Shown one piece after another: positions 35,392-45,334 of a stretch of 64,000 nt of DNA (position 1 is its first letter; each line of letters opens with the position of its first letter). The stretch covers positions 101,495 to 165,494 of the forward strand of contig CALKXV010000004.1 in NCBI GenBank assembly GCA_938005545.1. The letters are read 5' to 3'. The position numbers and the translations under genes are program-made. Source of the stretch: an uncultured Paracoccaceae bacterium (GTDB taxonomy: Bacteria > Pseudomonadota > Alphaproteobacteria > Rhodobacterales > Rhodobacteraceae). The notes beneath the pieces are model-generated. The model did not search any database and had not been told where the DNA came from. It was given only the letters and a program-made list of their open reading frames with translations.

Positions 35392-37254
35392 GTGGAGGCA
35401 TTGGGCCTGACATTCGAGATGGTGGTCGTCTTGGCCGTGATCCTCCTGACAATCGGATTGTTCGTTTCGGAAATTGTGCGCGTCGACGTGGCCGCTTTTT
35501 CGATCATGGTCCTTTTGGGATTGTTGACCGTTGTGCCGGGGTTGGAAGACTTGGTGGACGTGCGTCAATTGTTCGACGGGTTCAGTTCGAACGCGGTCAT
35601 TTCAATCATCGCCGTCATGATCATTGGCGCGGGCTTGGATCGAACGGGCGCGATGTCAACGGTGGCGACCTGGATTACCAAAGTCGGCGGATCAACAGAA
35701 AGCAGGATTATTCTGCTGATCTCATCTGTTGTCGGCATCATCTCGTCCTTCATGCAAAACGTTGGTGCGGCGGCACTTTTTCTACCGGTGGTCAGCCGTG
35801 TGTCGACACGAACGGGCCTGCCCATGTCGCGACTTTTGATGCCCATGGGGTTCTGCGCCATCCTTGGTGGCACGATGACGATGGTGGGATCGTCACCTTT
35901 GATCTTGCTGAATGACCTCCTGATTTCCATCAATGACACGTTGGAACCTAACACCCAGATGGAAACATACTCGCTGTTTTCAGTCACGCCGATCGGCGTT
36001 GGTCTGATTGTGACGGGTCTGTTGTACTTCGTCATTTTCGGGCGTCTCGTCCTCCCCAGCGGAACCCGCGACGACACCGGCACCGCGCAATCGACACTTG
36101 AGTACTTCAACGCTACCTATGGATTGGATGGCGTGATCCACGAAATCGACGTACCGCACGGAAGCCTATTGGCGGGGCACACCTTGGGCGATCTGCAAAC
36201 AGCATTTAACGTTCAAGTGATTGCAACCGCCTTTCAGGGCCGCACCTATACCGCACCGCCGCGCGACGTGATGATTGAAGCCCCCGCCAAGCTTGCCATT
36301 ATCGCCGACGCCACATCGATTGCGAGTTTCAAGGATGCCTTCAGCCTACCCGAAGCTTCAGAACTTGAAACCTTCGCCGATAGCCTGCATCCGGGCAAAG
36401 CAGGCATCGCCGAAGTCGTGATTCCGCCGGGCTCCAGCGTAGTTGGAAAGAACATGCGCGATCTTTGGATGCGCAAAGTTTACGGCCTGTCGCCGCTGAT
36501 CATCTACCGCGGCGGCGAGACCTTGACGCAAGACAGCACCGATTTTGGCGGCATTGATCTTGCGCCCGGTGACACGTTGGTTTGTCACACACCCTGGGAA
36601 GCCTTGGTTCGCGTCGAAGCCGAACGCGACTTCGTCGTAGTCACAACAGATTTCCCGCACGAAGATTTGCGACCCAAGAAAATCAGTTGGGCGCTGTTGT
36701 TCTTTTTCATCGCAATTTCGCTGGTGTTGTTTTCTGATCTTCGTTTGTCGCTTTGCCTTTTGGTCGGAGCCATCGGGATGATATTATCCAAGGTCATTTC
36801 CATCGACGAAGCCTATGCCGCCGTCAGTTGGCAAACCGTGTTCCTGCTCGCAAGCTTGATCCCGCTCGGCCAGGCCGTTCAGGCCACCGGCACCGCCGGT
36901 TGGATCGCCGATCAGGTTCTTTTTGTCATGGACGGGATGCCGCTTTGGGTGCTTCAGGCCGCAATCGCAATCCTGGCAACGTTCTTTACACTCGTGATGT
37001 CAAATGTGGGTGCAACGGTTTTGCTGGTGCCCCTAGCGGTAAATATCGCCCTTGGTGTTGGTGCCGATCCGGCCTTGTTTGCCCTAACCGTCGCGATATC
37101 AACGTCGAATTCATTCTTGATACCGACACACCAAGTTAATGCCCTGATCTTGGGACCGGGTGGCTACCGCGTCATCGACTTTATGCGCGCAGGCGGCATC
37201 ATGACGATACTATTCCTCGTCGTATCGCTCAGCATCCTAAACCTGCTTTATTAA
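35392..37254 (+). CDS. SLC13-family permease with TrkA-C domains
   Basis: A 620-residue inner-membrane carrier. Five to six membrane helices are followed by a soluble insert of roughly 200 residues containing two TrkA_C/RCK_C domains (HEIDVPHGSLLAGHTLGDLQ; EVVIPPGSSVVGKNMRDLW), then another block of helices. Such proteins move sulfate, dicarboxylates or other anions with sodium; the substrate is not readable. The GTG at 35392 was chosen because AAAGGAAA precedes it; an in-frame TTG at 35353 is the alternative. Confidence 0.85.
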   Translation: MEALGLTFEMVVVLAVILLTIGLFVSEIVRVDVAAFSIMVLLGLLTVVPGLEDLVDVRQLFDGFSSNAVISIIAVMIIGAGLDRTGAMSTVATWITKVGGSTESRIILLISSVVGIISSFMQNVGAAALFLPVVSRVSTRTGLPMSRLLMPMGFCAILGGTMTMVGSSPLILLNDLLISINDTLEPNTQMETYSLFSVTPIGVGLIVTGLLYFVIFGRLVLPSGTRDDTGTAQSTLEYFNATYGLDGVIHEIDVPHGSLLAGHTLGDLQTAFNVQVIATAFQGRTYTAPPRDVMIEAPAKLAIIADATSIASFKDAFSLPEASELETFADSLHPGKAGIAEVVIPPGSSVVGKNMRDLWMRKVYGLSPLIIYRGGETLTQDSTDFGGIDLAPGDTLVCHTPWEALVRVEAERDFVVVTTDFPHEDLRPKKISWALLFFFIAISLVLFSDLRLSLCLLVGAIGMILSKVISIDEAYAAVSWQTVFLLASLIPLGQAVQATGTAGWIADQVLFVMDGMPLWVLQAAIAILATFFTLVMSNVGATVLLVPLAVNIALGVGADPALFALTVAISTSNSFLIPTHQVNALILGPGGYRVIDFMRAGGIMTILFLVVSLSILNLLY

Positions 37255-37300
37255 TGTACGAAGGGCAGAGCGATTTGCAGTCTTAGCGTCATTCGGTATC

Positions 37301-37330
37301 CTGACCCAATGTTCAAAAGAAACTTATAAT
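37301..37330 (+). promoter_or_regulatory. Candidate promoter abutting the LacI-type start codon
   Basis: CTGACC (37301-37306), an 18-bp spacer and a perfect TATAAT (37325-37330) end two bases before the GTG start at 37333. If this is the -10 box, transcription would start at or a few bases beyond the GTG, implying a leaderless or nearly leaderless message, or a misplaced start. Confidence 0.45.
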
Positions 37331-37332
37331 CC

Positions 37333-38328
37333 GTGCCCGTCACACTCAAAGAAGTCGCCAAGCGCGCGGGCGTGTCGCGGTCGGCCGTTTCGCGCACCTA
37401 TACCAAGGGCGCATCGGTTTCGGCCAAGACCCGCGCCAAGGTGATGGAGGCTGCCTCGGATTTGGGCTATAGCCCCAACGTTTTGGCATCATCGCTCACC
37501 ACGGGACGTACAAAACTTGTCGGGTTGATCAGCGATAACTTCCACAACCCGATTTTCCTGCAAGTCTTTGACCGGTTCACCAAGCGACTTCAGGACAAAG
37601 GGCTGCGGCCCCTGCTGATCAACCTTTCGGGCGAAACCGACCCCGAACAATCTGTGCGCCTGTTGCAACAATATTCTGCCGACGCCGTCATCGTCGCATC
37701 GTCCACCTTACCGATGAGCTTTGCCCAAAGCTTCCACAACGCGGGCATGCGCGTTGTGCATTCATTTGGCCGTCATACAAGCACGCCCAAAGTGCATGTG
37801 GTCGGCATCGACAATATCGCCGCTGGTATGTTGGCGGCCCGCACCTTGGTCGAAGCCGGCTACAAACGGGTCGGCATGATGGCTGGCCCGGCAAGCGCCA
37901 CATCGACCCAAGACCGCCTTGCAGGGTTTCTTCAGGTCATGCGGGAACACCCCGAAGTCGAAACAACAACATCCTTCGCGTCGGCCTATTCATTTGACGC
38001 CGGTCGCGCTGAAATGGGCAGGTTGCTGTCGGGGCGCTTTGCCGAAGCTTATTTCTGCGGTGACGACGTTCTGACCATCGGTGCGCTCTCGGCTGCTCAA
38101 TCCAAAGGTCTGCACGTACCAGACGAATTGGGCCTGCTGGGTCTGAATGACATGGAAATCGCGGCTTGGGAAAACGTTGCTCTTACGACCATCCACAACC
38201 CCATTGACCAAATCGTCGATGCCTCGATCGAACTTGTCGTTGGAATGCTGGACGGCACAAATCAAAGCCCTGAGGCGCGTTTATTCGACTGTCACGTGGT
38301 TGAACGCGACACCCTGAAGCGGCGATAA
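37333..38328 (+). CDS. LacI-family transcription regulator
   Basis: A 331-residue repressor. Residues 2-55 form a LacI helix-turn-helix (TLKEVAKRAGVSRSAVSRTY) with hinge; the rest is a periplasmic-binding-protein-like sugar-sensing domain (LVGLISDNFHNPIFLQVF...). The start is a GTG. It lies just before the ABC exporter and the inositol genes. A LacI-type palindrome at 42337-42350 is its likely target, making it the probable inositol regulator, although iolR-type regulators can also be RpiR-type elsewhere. No copy of that palindrome was seen before its own gene. Confidence 0.9.
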   Translation: MPVTLKEVAKRAGVSRSAVSRTYTKGASVSAKTRAKVMEAASDLGYSPNVLASSLTTGRTKLVGLISDNFHNPIFLQVFDRFTKRLQDKGLRPLLINLSGETDPEQSVRLLQQYSADAVIVASSTLPMSFAQSFHNAGMRVVHSFGRHTSTPKVHVVGIDNIAAGMLAARTLVEAGYKRVGMMAGPASATSTQDRLAGFLQVMREHPEVETTTSFASAYSFDAGRAEMGRLLSGRFAEAYFCGDDVLTIGALSAAQSKGLHVPDELGLLGLNDMEIAAWENVALTTIHNPIDQIVDASIELVVGMLDGTNQSPEARLFDCHVVERDTLKRR

Positions 38329-38452
38329 GCGTTCAAACTATCCGCTAGCAGCCAATTGAGAACCGGCGTAGAATTCGGCCACTCACAGTTTAGTATCTCA
38401 TTTCAACCGCCCACGCGTTTCAACTTCGCGCGGCCAGAATTACCGCCAACAT

Positions 38453-40282
38453 ATGTTTGCATTTTTTGAAAGCCTAGTTGATCCTTACACGCCGTACCGT
38501 GAAAACGATACGCCGACAAATCGCGTGGGGCCGTTTCTTGGCTTGATGCTGCGCCCCTTTCGCAAACTCATTGCGTTGAACCTTATGACGTCGGCAGCAA
38601 CCGCCGTCGCTGAAGTTGCGTTGATCTTTTACCTCGGGCGCCTCATCGATATTTTGACAGGTGCGACACCAGATGAGTTTTGGAGCCTCTACGGGCTTGA
38701 ATTGGCGATTGTTCTGTTTTTGGTGTTGGTGCTGAAGCCCATTGTGGAAACGCTGGACACCGCATTGATCAAGAATGCGATCCAACCCAACGTTGCGGCA
38801 TTGGGACGGTGGCGATCTTACCGACACGTTCTGCGCCAACCCACAGGCTGGTTCGAAAGCGACTTTGCCGGGCGCATCGCCAATCGCGTCGTTCAGATGC
38901 CCGCGGCCATGGGTGATTTGGTATTCCTGACCATGAATTCCATCAGCTACACGGTTGCCTACATGGTCGGAGCCGCAACGCTTTTGGCATCGGCCAACCC
39001 ATGGCTTTTGGTGCCCATCGGGCTTTGGCTGATCCTTTATGGGCTGTTACTGCGGTGGTCCTTAAAGCGCGTTCGGCCTGCGGCACGAGCCAGTTCGGCT
39101 GCGCGCAGCAAAACACTGGGCTTTGTCGTCGACAGCTATTCGAACATCCAATCGGTCAAATTGTTCTCACACACCGACCGCGAAACCGAGTTTGCGGTCG
39201 GGATTCTTGAGAACCATCGCAAAACCTATATGGCGGAAAACCGCATTGTGACGGCGATGGATGCAGGACTTGTCATCCTGAACGGCGTTCTAATCGTAAG
39301 CGTCATAGGGTGGGCGCTGGTCATTTGGACCAATGGTGCCGCCAGTGTTGGTGTCGTTGCATCGGCTGGTGCGCTCGCCCTCAGGATCGCCGGAATGACG
39401 GGAATGATTTTAAGTGCATTATCCAACTTTTTCCGTGCTTTGGGTGTGATCGCGGAAGGAATGGAGACCGTCGCGCAACCCATTGGATTGCCCGATGTCG
39501 AAGACGCCAAGGCATTGGCCGTAACGGGCGGCGAAATAACAGTGCGCGGGCTGACGCATCACTATGGGCGCGAAACAGGCGGATTGAACAACGTCGATAT
39601 CCATATCAAGTCCGGCGAACGCGTCGGTATCGTTGGGCGATCTGGCGCGGGGAAATCAACCTTGGTCAAAGCCTTGTTGCGGCTTTACGATCCCGAAGAA
39701 GGCGCAATTCTGATCGACGGCAACGATTTGCGCGCCATTAGTCAGGAAAGTCTGCGCGCACAAATCGGCATGGTTCAGCAAGAGACCTCGCTTTTGCACC
39801 GAAGTATTCGCGAGAACATCCTTTATGGCCGCCCCGACGCGACCGAAGCCGAAGTTCTGGCCGCCGCCGACCGCGCAAACGCCACTGAGTTCATCGCCGA
39901 ACTAAATGACACGATTGGCAACACCGGCTTTGATGCCCAAGTGGGCGAGCGCGGTGTGAAACTGTCGGGTGGGCAACGTCAGCGTATTGCTCTGGCGCGC
40001 GTGATTTTAAAAAATGCACCCATCCTTATTCTGGATGAGGCGACCAGCGCCTTGGACAGCGAAACAGAGGCGCAAATTCAGCAGACTCTTTATCGGATGA
40101 TGGAAGGGAAAACCGTTGTCGCAATCGCACATCGGCTCTCTACGATTGCGCAGATGGATCGGATCATTGTGCTGGACGAAGGCAGGGTCGTCGAAGAAGG
40201 CACCCATGATGCCTTGATCGCGCAGGATGGTCATTATGCAAGTTTCTGGAAACTTCAGTCGGGCGGGTTCTTGTCTTTGTAA
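38453..40282 (+). CDS. ABC exporter, fused membrane and ATPase domains
   Basis: A 609-residue half-transporter of the type I exporter class. Six membrane helices occupy residues ~35-330. The ATPase domain follows with Walker A GRSGAGKST, Q-loop MVQQETS, signature LSGGQRQR, Walker B ILILDEATSALD and switch His in AIAHRLST. It would work as a homodimer, exporting a lipid, peptide or drug. It lies between the LacI regulator and the convergent iolE; whether it belongs to inositol metabolism is unknown. The ribosome site is weak. Confidence 0.88.
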   Translation: MFAFFESLVDPYTPYRENDTPTNRVGPFLGLMLRPFRKLIALNLMTSAATAVAEVALIFYLGRLIDILTGATPDEFWSLYGLELAIVLFLVLVLKPIVETLDTALIKNAIQPNVAALGRWRSYRHVLRQPTGWFESDFAGRIANRVVQMPAAMGDLVFLTMNSISYTVAYMVGAATLLASANPWLLVPIGLWLILYGLLLRWSLKRVRPAARASSAARSKTLGFVVDSYSNIQSVKLFSHTDRETEFAVGILENHRKTYMAENRIVTAMDAGLVILNGVLIVSVIGWALVIWTNGAASVGVVASAGALALRIAGMTGMILSALSNFFRALGVIAEGMETVAQPIGLPDVEDAKALAVTGGEITVRGLTHHYGRETGGLNNVDIHIKSGERVGIVGRSGAGKSTLVKALLRLYDPEEGAILIDGNDLRAISQESLRAQIGMVQQETSLLHRSIRENILYGRPDATEAEVLAAADRANATEFIAELNDTIGNTGFDAQVGERGVKLSGGQRQRIALARVILKNAPILILDEATSALDSETEAQIQQTLYRMMEGKTVVAIAHRLSTIAQMDRIIVLDEGRVVEEGTHDALIAQDGHYASFWKLQSGGFLSL

Positions 40283-40295
40283 GGTAACCCGCCCG
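40260..40295. terminator. Inverted repeat between convergent ABC and iolE genes
   Basis: CGGGCGGGTT (40260-40269) pairs perfectly with AACCCGCCCG (40286-40295) with a 16-nt loop. It spans the stop codon of the ABC gene and stops 8 bp before the iolE stop, so it could terminate both transcripts. There is no long T-run. Confidence 0.55.
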
Positions 40296-40302
40296 GAATT
40301 GA

Positions 40303-41190
40303 TCAAAATCCGATGGATTTCAGGTATTCGCCATTCACTTTCGCATCATCCGCAGGAGATGTATCCCCTTCGGGGTCACAATCCTGTTCAACGGTGCACC
40401 AGCCCTCAAACCCATTGTCTAACAACAATTGACGGACAGTTGGAAAATCGACATCACCATCACCCAGATTGCAGAATATGCCCTGACCACAAGCTTCATA
40501 GAAACCAGTGCGCTTTGCAATCACGTCGGCCTTAACCGCCGGATCGATGTCTTTGAAGTGCATATAGCTGATGCGCCCAATGTTGCGCTGCATAAATGCG
40601 ACGGGATCGAAACCGGCGTAGGAATGATGGCCGGTGTCAAAGCAGATCTTCAAAATGCTTTCGTCAACTTCGCTCAGCAAACGTTCCAGCTCAGGTTCAA
40701 AGTCCATGAACCCCGCAGCGTGCGCATGTATGCCCACCGTCAACCCGTAGTCTTCAGCCCCCATCTTAGCAATGGTTGCAATGCGGTTGCGGTAAGCCTC
40801 CCATTCGGCCTTGTCCATTTGCTCAGCTTCGGCGGCACGACCAGCCGTGGGCGCGCGACGCTCTGAAATCGAGTCGATCAACACCAAATGCTGCGCCCCG
40901 TGGGCGACCAGCGCTTTGCAGGTGCGCACCGACCCATCTTTCACATCATCCCAAGCGTCGGGGTCGTGGAACGGACGAAAAACCACACCACCAATGAGCG
41001 TTTGATCGAATTCATCCAAAGCTTCGGCCAGAATTGCAGGGTCTTCGGGCATATAGCCAACGGGGCCAAGTTCGATGCCTTTAAAGCCTGCTGCAGCATT
41101 TTCCTGCAAAACCTGCCGCCATGGCGGATTACGCGGATCATCTGCAAATTCGACACCCCAGCTACAAGGCGCATTCCCGATTTGTATCAT
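40303..41190 (-). CDS. iolE: Inosose dehydratase-type TIM-barrel protein
   Basis: A 295-residue xylose-isomerase-like TIM barrel. In inositol breakdown IolE dehydrates scyllo-inosose to a diketone. Metal-binding segments are visible: GIELGPVGY, HAHAAGFM, CFDTGHHSYAG, MHFKDID and EQDCDP. The GQGIFCNLGDGDVDF stretch matches IolE rather than the isomerase IolI. AGGGA precedes the ATG. It is downstream of the Gfo/Idh dehydrogenase, 15 bp apart, and likely co-transcribed. IolI is the alternative. Confidence 0.75.
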   Translation of the reverse strand: MIQIGNAPCSWGVEFADDPRNPPWRQVLQENAAAGFKGIELGPVGYMPEDPAILAEALDEFDQTLIGGVVFRPFHDPDAWDDVKDGSVRTCKALVAHGAQHLVLIDSISERRAPTAGRAAEAEQMDKAEWEAYRNRIATIAKMGAEDYGLTVGIHAHAAGFMDFEPELERLLSEVDESILKICFDTGHHSYAGFDPVAFMQRNIGRISYMHFKDIDPAVKADVIAKRTGFYEACGQGIFCNLGDGDVDFPTVRQLLLDNGFEGWCTVEQDCDPEGDTSPADDAKVNGEYLKSIGF

Positions 41191-41205
41191 AAGCTTAGTC
41201 CCTAT

Positions 41206-42309
41206 TCAGAAGTCCTTAACAGAACACCAATTGCGCGAGGTGCTTGACGCATGCGCGGCCGCAATCACTCGGTTCACTTCCATTCCTTCTTGGAATGTCG
41301 GCCAAACGGGCTTGCCAGTTTCAATCGCAATCAGAAAATCTTTGGCTTCGATGATGATCTGGTCCTGATAGCCTGTGCCGTGACCCGGCCCCTGACAAAA
41401 CGGCAGATAGTCGGGATGATCGGGGCCGGTCAGAATTTTGCGAAACCCACGTTCGGCCTCAGGGCCCTCGGTCGTATAAAGCCAGAGCGTATTCTGATCC
41501 TCGCCATCAAAGCGGATCGCGCCATGTGTACCATCGATCTGATAGGCATAACCCATCTTTCGCCCGGTCGCGACGCGGCTGGAAAAAATCGTACCCATAA
41601 CGCCGCTTTCAAACCGAACCAGCAATGCGGCTTGATCATCATTGGTAACTTCAACACCGCCCCGATCTTTGTGAACGGTTTCGACCAAGGCGGAAACCTC
41701 GGAAATTGGCCCCATAAAGGCATGTGCGCAATTGATGATGTGGGGTGACAGATCACCCATATTACCGTTTGCAATACCTTCCGTGCGCCAAGTCGCAGGC
41801 AAATCCGGATCAGCCAGAAAATCCTCGGTCATTTCTGCTCGAAAACATGTGATCCTACCGATCCGCTGGTCGTCCAGAAGTTTGCGCGCATATTGCGAAG
41901 CAGGCGTGCGTATGTAGTTGAAGCCCACCATATTCACCGCACCCGACGCCTCGGCCGCGGCTACCATGGCGCGGCTGTCGTCGAGCGAGGCGCCTAAGGG
42001 TTTTTCGCACAGAACCGGTTTTCCAAGATCGAAAGCGGCACAAGCAATTTCGCGGTGCATACCTTGCGGGGTCGCAATCACGATCGCCTCTACCTTCGGG
42101 TCCGCCACAAGCGCACGCCAGTCATCTGTTGCCCGCGAAAACCCAAAATCTGCGCGGTAACGTTCGGCACTTTCCGGCGTGGACGCACAGATCATCTCCA
42201 ATCGCGGACGCAAGATCGTCCCAAAGACGGCACCAACGGACGAAAACGCAACTGAATGCGCCTTGCCCATATATCCGCCTCCAATGATTCCAATGCCAAT
42301 TTCAGCCAT
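41206..42309 (-). CDS. Gfo/Idh/MocA oxidoreductase, probable inositol dehydrogenase
   Basis: A 367-residue NAD(P)-dependent oxidoreductase. The Rossmann motif GIIGGGYMGKAHS is at the N-terminus, and the family lysine motif CEKPLG is present. Position within the inositol genes suggests it oxidises myo- or scyllo-inositol to the inosose. The ATG at 42309 has GGGGAGG upstream; the open frame starts earlier but crosses the operator. It is divergent from iolD and shares the regulatory gap. I give no symbol because several Gfo/Idh proteins can occur per inositol locus. Confidence 0.82.
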   Translation of the reverse strand: MAEIGIGIIGGGYMGKAHSVAFSSVGAVFGTILRPRLEMICASTPESAERYRADFGFSRATDDWRALVADPKVEAIVIATPQGMHREIACAAFDLGKPVLCEKPLGASLDDSRAMVAAAEASGAVNMVGFNYIRTPASQYARKLLDDQRIGRITCFRAEMTEDFLADPDLPATWRTEGIANGNMGDLSPHIINCAHAFMGPISEVSALVETVHKDRGGVEVTNDDQAALLVRFESGVMGTIFSSRVATGRKMGYAYQIDGTHGAIRFDGEDQNTLWLYTTEGPEAERGFRKILTGPDHPDYLPFCQGPGHGTGYQDQIIIEAKDFLIAIETGKPVWPTFQEGMEVNRVIAAAHASSTSRNWCSVKDF

Positions 42310-42332
42310 TGGATGCCTCCCCTTCATGATAT

Positions 42333-42350
42333 CGGTTGCAACCGGTTGCA
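42333..42350. promoter_or_regulatory. LacI-type operator between the dehydrogenase gene and iolD
   Basis: TGCAACCGGTTGCA (42337-42350) is a perfect 14-bp palindrome with the central CG typical of LacI-family sites. Overlapping it, CGGTTGCAACCG (42333-42344) is another perfect palindrome, and CGGTTGCA is repeated at a 10-bp step. It lies 24 bp from the leftward start and 61 bp from the iolD start, so one protein could control both arms. Confidence 0.75.
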
Positions 42351-42410
42351 GAATCCGTATCTTCGCTTTTGCATACTGGGTCAATATCAGAATCGCAGGG
42401 AGGACTGCAG

Positions 42411-44270
42411 ATGGCAGAAAATACAGTGACGCTTACGGTCGCTCAGGCCATCGTGCGGTATCTAGACAACCAGTTCATCGAAATTGACGAGCATGAATAT
42501 CGGCTGTGTGGCGGCGGCTTTGGCATTTTCGGCCATGGCAACGTGACGTGCCTTGGCGAAGCTTTGCAGGACGTAAAAGACACCCTTCCATTGTATCGGG
42601 GTCAAAACGAACAAGGCATGGGTTTCGCAGCGGCGGGTTATGCGAAGACCTGGCTGCGGAAACGGTTCATGTTTTGCACCGCAAGCGCGGGCCCCGGAAC
42701 GGCGAACTTGCTGACCAGCGCCGCCTTGGCCCATGCAAACCGATTGCCGGTTCTGATGCTGTGTGGCGATACGTTTTTGACGCGACTTCCTGATCCTGTG
42801 CTTCAACAGTTGGAACACTTCGGCAATCCAACTTTTGGCGTGAACGACGCCTTCAAGGCGGTCAGCCGCTTTTGGGATCGGATCACCCACCCGGCCCAGA
42901 TCATCCAGTCACTGCCCGCAGCTTTGAACACCATGATGGACCCCGCAGATTGCGGACCAGCCTTCATTGGTTTGCCACAAGATGTTCAGGGATGGACCTA
43001 CGACTATCCTTTGGGGTTCTTCGAAAAACGCTTGCACCGCGTCCGCAGTCAGGCGGCTGATCCCGCCGAAGTTCTGGAAGCCATCAAAATTCTGACCAAA
43101 GCACGCCGCCCAATGATCATTGCAGGCGGCGGTGTGCAATACGGCGATGCAGTTCGCGAGTTGACGGCTTTTGCCGATGCCACGCAAGTTCCGGTTGTCG
43201 AAACTATCGCCGGTCGCGCAAACATGCGCCACGACCACCCTTTGAACATTGGTCCACTCGGCGTGACGGGGTCCGACAGCGCCAACAAAATCGCCGAAGA
43301 AGCGGATGTTGTTATAGCCGTTGGCACGCGGCTTCAGGATTTCACCACAGGTTCCTGGACGGCCTTTGCCAAGGATGCCAAGTTCATCAACCTGAATGTC
43401 GGACGCCACGACGCAACCAAGCATTTGGGCAATTCCGTTGTTGGCGACTGCAAGCAAACACTGCCAGCGCTGCGTGCCGCTGGGTACAGTTGCCCGCCAG
43501 AATGGGTCGTGAAGGCCCAAGCCGAACGTGCCAAGTGGAATGACTATGTGGCTGACAATACGCGCGTTGGGAACCGCCCGAATTCTTATGCCCAAGCCAT
43601 CGGAGTTGTGAACGAATTGTGCCACCCCCGCGACCGCGTCGTCGCTGCCGCCGGTGGCTTGCCTGCCGAGGTGACGGCCAACTGGAAGTCGTTGGATATC
43701 GGTACGGTTGATGTGGAATTCGGGTTCTCCTGCATGGGTTATGAGATCGCGGGCGCTTGGGGTGCACGCATTGCGCAAGAACAACGCGAACCAACCCGTG
43801 ACACGATCACGTTCTGCGGAGACGGGTCGTATCTGTTAATGAACTCGGATATCTATTCGTCGGTTCTGACCCAGAAAAAATTGATTGTTATGTTGCTGGA
43901 CAACGGTGGTTTCGCCGTCATCAACAAGCTTCAGAACAATGTCGGGCAAGAAAGCTTCAACAACCTGATCGCCGACACCCCGACCGCGACCCGCCAAGTC
44001 GCTGTGGATTTCGAAGCCCACGCAAGATCGATGGGTGCCGCGACCGAAACCGTGGAGCACGCCAGCGAATTGGGCGAAGCTTTCAAGCGCGCAAAAGCCA
44101 GCGACCAGACCTATGTGATCGTCATGAAGGTCGACCCCTACGAAGGTTGGACGACCGAGGGCCACACATGGTGGGAAGTCGGCACACCACATGTCACAGA
44201 CAAGTCCGATGTGCGCGAAGCCCATGAAGATTGGGAAGCCACACGCGACCGCCAAAGGAAGGGCGTGTGA
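42411..44270 (+). CDS. iolD: 3D-(3,5/4)-trihydroxycyclohexane-1,2-dione hydrolase
   Basis: A thiamine-diphosphate enzyme of 619 residues that opens the ring of the diketone formed by IolE. It has the three-domain layout of the acetolactate synthase family: N-terminal binding domain (YRGQNEQGMGFAAAGYAK), central domain, and C-terminal ThDP domain with GDGSYLLMNSDIYSS and the following DNGGFAVIN. GGGAGGA precedes the ATG at 42411. First gene of the rightward inositol arm, directly after the operator. Confidence 0.93.
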   Translation: MAENTVTLTVAQAIVRYLDNQFIEIDEHEYRLCGGGFGIFGHGNVTCLGEALQDVKDTLPLYRGQNEQGMGFAAAGYAKTWLRKRFMFCTASAGPGTANLLTSAALAHANRLPVLMLCGDTFLTRLPDPVLQQLEHFGNPTFGVNDAFKAVSRFWDRITHPAQIIQSLPAALNTMMDPADCGPAFIGLPQDVQGWTYDYPLGFFEKRLHRVRSQAADPAEVLEAIKILTKARRPMIIAGGGVQYGDAVRELTAFADATQVPVVETIAGRANMRHDHPLNIGPLGVTGSDSANKIAEEADVVIAVGTRLQDFTTGSWTAFAKDAKFINLNVGRHDATKHLGNSVVGDCKQTLPALRAAGYSCPPEWVVKAQAERAKWNDYVADNTRVGNRPNSYAQAIGVVNELCHPRDRVVAAAGGLPAEVTANWKSLDIGTVDVEFGFSCMGYEIAGAWGARIAQEQREPTRDTITFCGDGSYLLMNSDIYSSVLTQKKLIVMLLDNGGFAVINKLQNNVGQESFNNLIADTPTATRQVAVDFEAHARSMGAATETVEHASELGEAFKRAKASDQTYVIVMKVDPYEGWTTEGHTWWEVGTPHVTDKSDVREAHEDWEATRDRQRKGV

Positions 44271-44343
44271 TGCACACTTGCACCGATTATGATCCTGCGA
44301 CAAACGCAGGCACCATTTTCACAACTAAAAAGGATGCCCATTC

Positions 44344-45324
44344 ATGAGCGTTCTTTTGGATGGCATCGCTCAGAACAACTTCATTATCGTCGGGCGTGCG
44401 GGCATTGATTTCTTCACCGACGCTGGCATTGAGATTGAAAATGCCGAGCGTGTCACAGTGGATTTGGGCGGATCATCCGCTAACATTGGTGCGGGCATTT
44501 GCAAGCTGGGTGGCAAGGCCGCATTGGTGACGCGCGTGTCCGACGACTCAATTGGCAGCTATTGCATCAACCGCTTGAAGCACTACGGCGTAGACACCAC
44601 CCACGTCGGAACCGTCGGCGGTGAGTTCCGCAATTCATTGGCGGTTTATGAAAGCGTCGTGGAAAACCATCGGAACGTGATTTACCGCAATGGAGCTGCC
44701 GACTTTCAGATGGATGACGCCGATGTGTCGGGCGTCGACTATTCCGCTTATGGCGCCCTGATTACCGCCGGTACAGTCTTCGCAGCTGAACCTTCGCGCG
44801 CAGCAACATTCAAAGCGTTCGAATTGGCAAAAGCAGCGGGCCTTCCAATTATTTTTGACGTGGATTACCGCCCCTATTCATGGCCTTCTGCCGAAGTCGC
44901 CTCGGACGTTCTAAGCCGCGCCGCAGCTCAAAGCGACATGATCGTCGGGAACGACGAAGAGTTCGGCTTTATGGCCGGCGATTATACCCTGGGCCTCGAC
45001 AAGGCGCGAAACCTTTCTGAAAACGGCGTCGAAATTGTTGTCTATAAAATGGGCCACGAAGGCGCGATCACATTTGCAGGCGGTGAAGAAATTCGGACCG
45101 GCATTTATGCGGTTGATGCGTTGAAACCCACCGGCGCAGGTGACAGTTTTATGGCCGGGTTGGTGACCTCTTTGGCCGCAGGTCTTGACCTGAAAACATC
45201 GATCTTGCGCGGATCGGCTTGTGCCTCTGTCACCGTATCGCGCCCCGGCTGCGCACCGGCGATGGCCGACACACCGACGCTTGAAACATTCTTGGCCGAA
45301 CACCCCGGCCCGACCACACCTTAA
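44344..45324 (+). CDS. iolC: 5-dehydro-2-deoxygluconokinase
   Basis: A PfkB-family sugar kinase of 326 residues that phosphorylates 2-deoxy-5-keto-gluconate. The PfkB signatures are DLGGSSANIGAGICKLGG near the N-terminus and the catalytic DALKPTGAGDSFMAGLV near the C-terminus. AAGGA lies before the ATG. Position between iolD and iolB and the IDFFTDAG-type start support IolC over ribokinase. Confidence 0.92.
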   Translation: MSVLLDGIAQNNFIIVGRAGIDFFTDAGIEIENAERVTVDLGGSSANIGAGICKLGGKAALVTRVSDDSIGSYCINRLKHYGVDTTHVGTVGGEFRNSLAVYESVVENHRNVIYRNGAADFQMDDADVSGVDYSAYGALITAGTVFAAEPSRAATFKAFELAKAAGLPIIFDVDYRPYSWPSAEVASDVLSRAAAQSDMIVGNDEEFGFMAGDYTLGLDKARNLSENGVEIVVYKMGHEGAITFAGGEEIRTGIYAVDALKPTGAGDSFMAGLVTSLAAGLDLKTSILRGSACASVTVSRPGCAPAMADTPTLETFLAEHPGPTTP

Positions 45325-45334
45325 AGGAAGCCTC

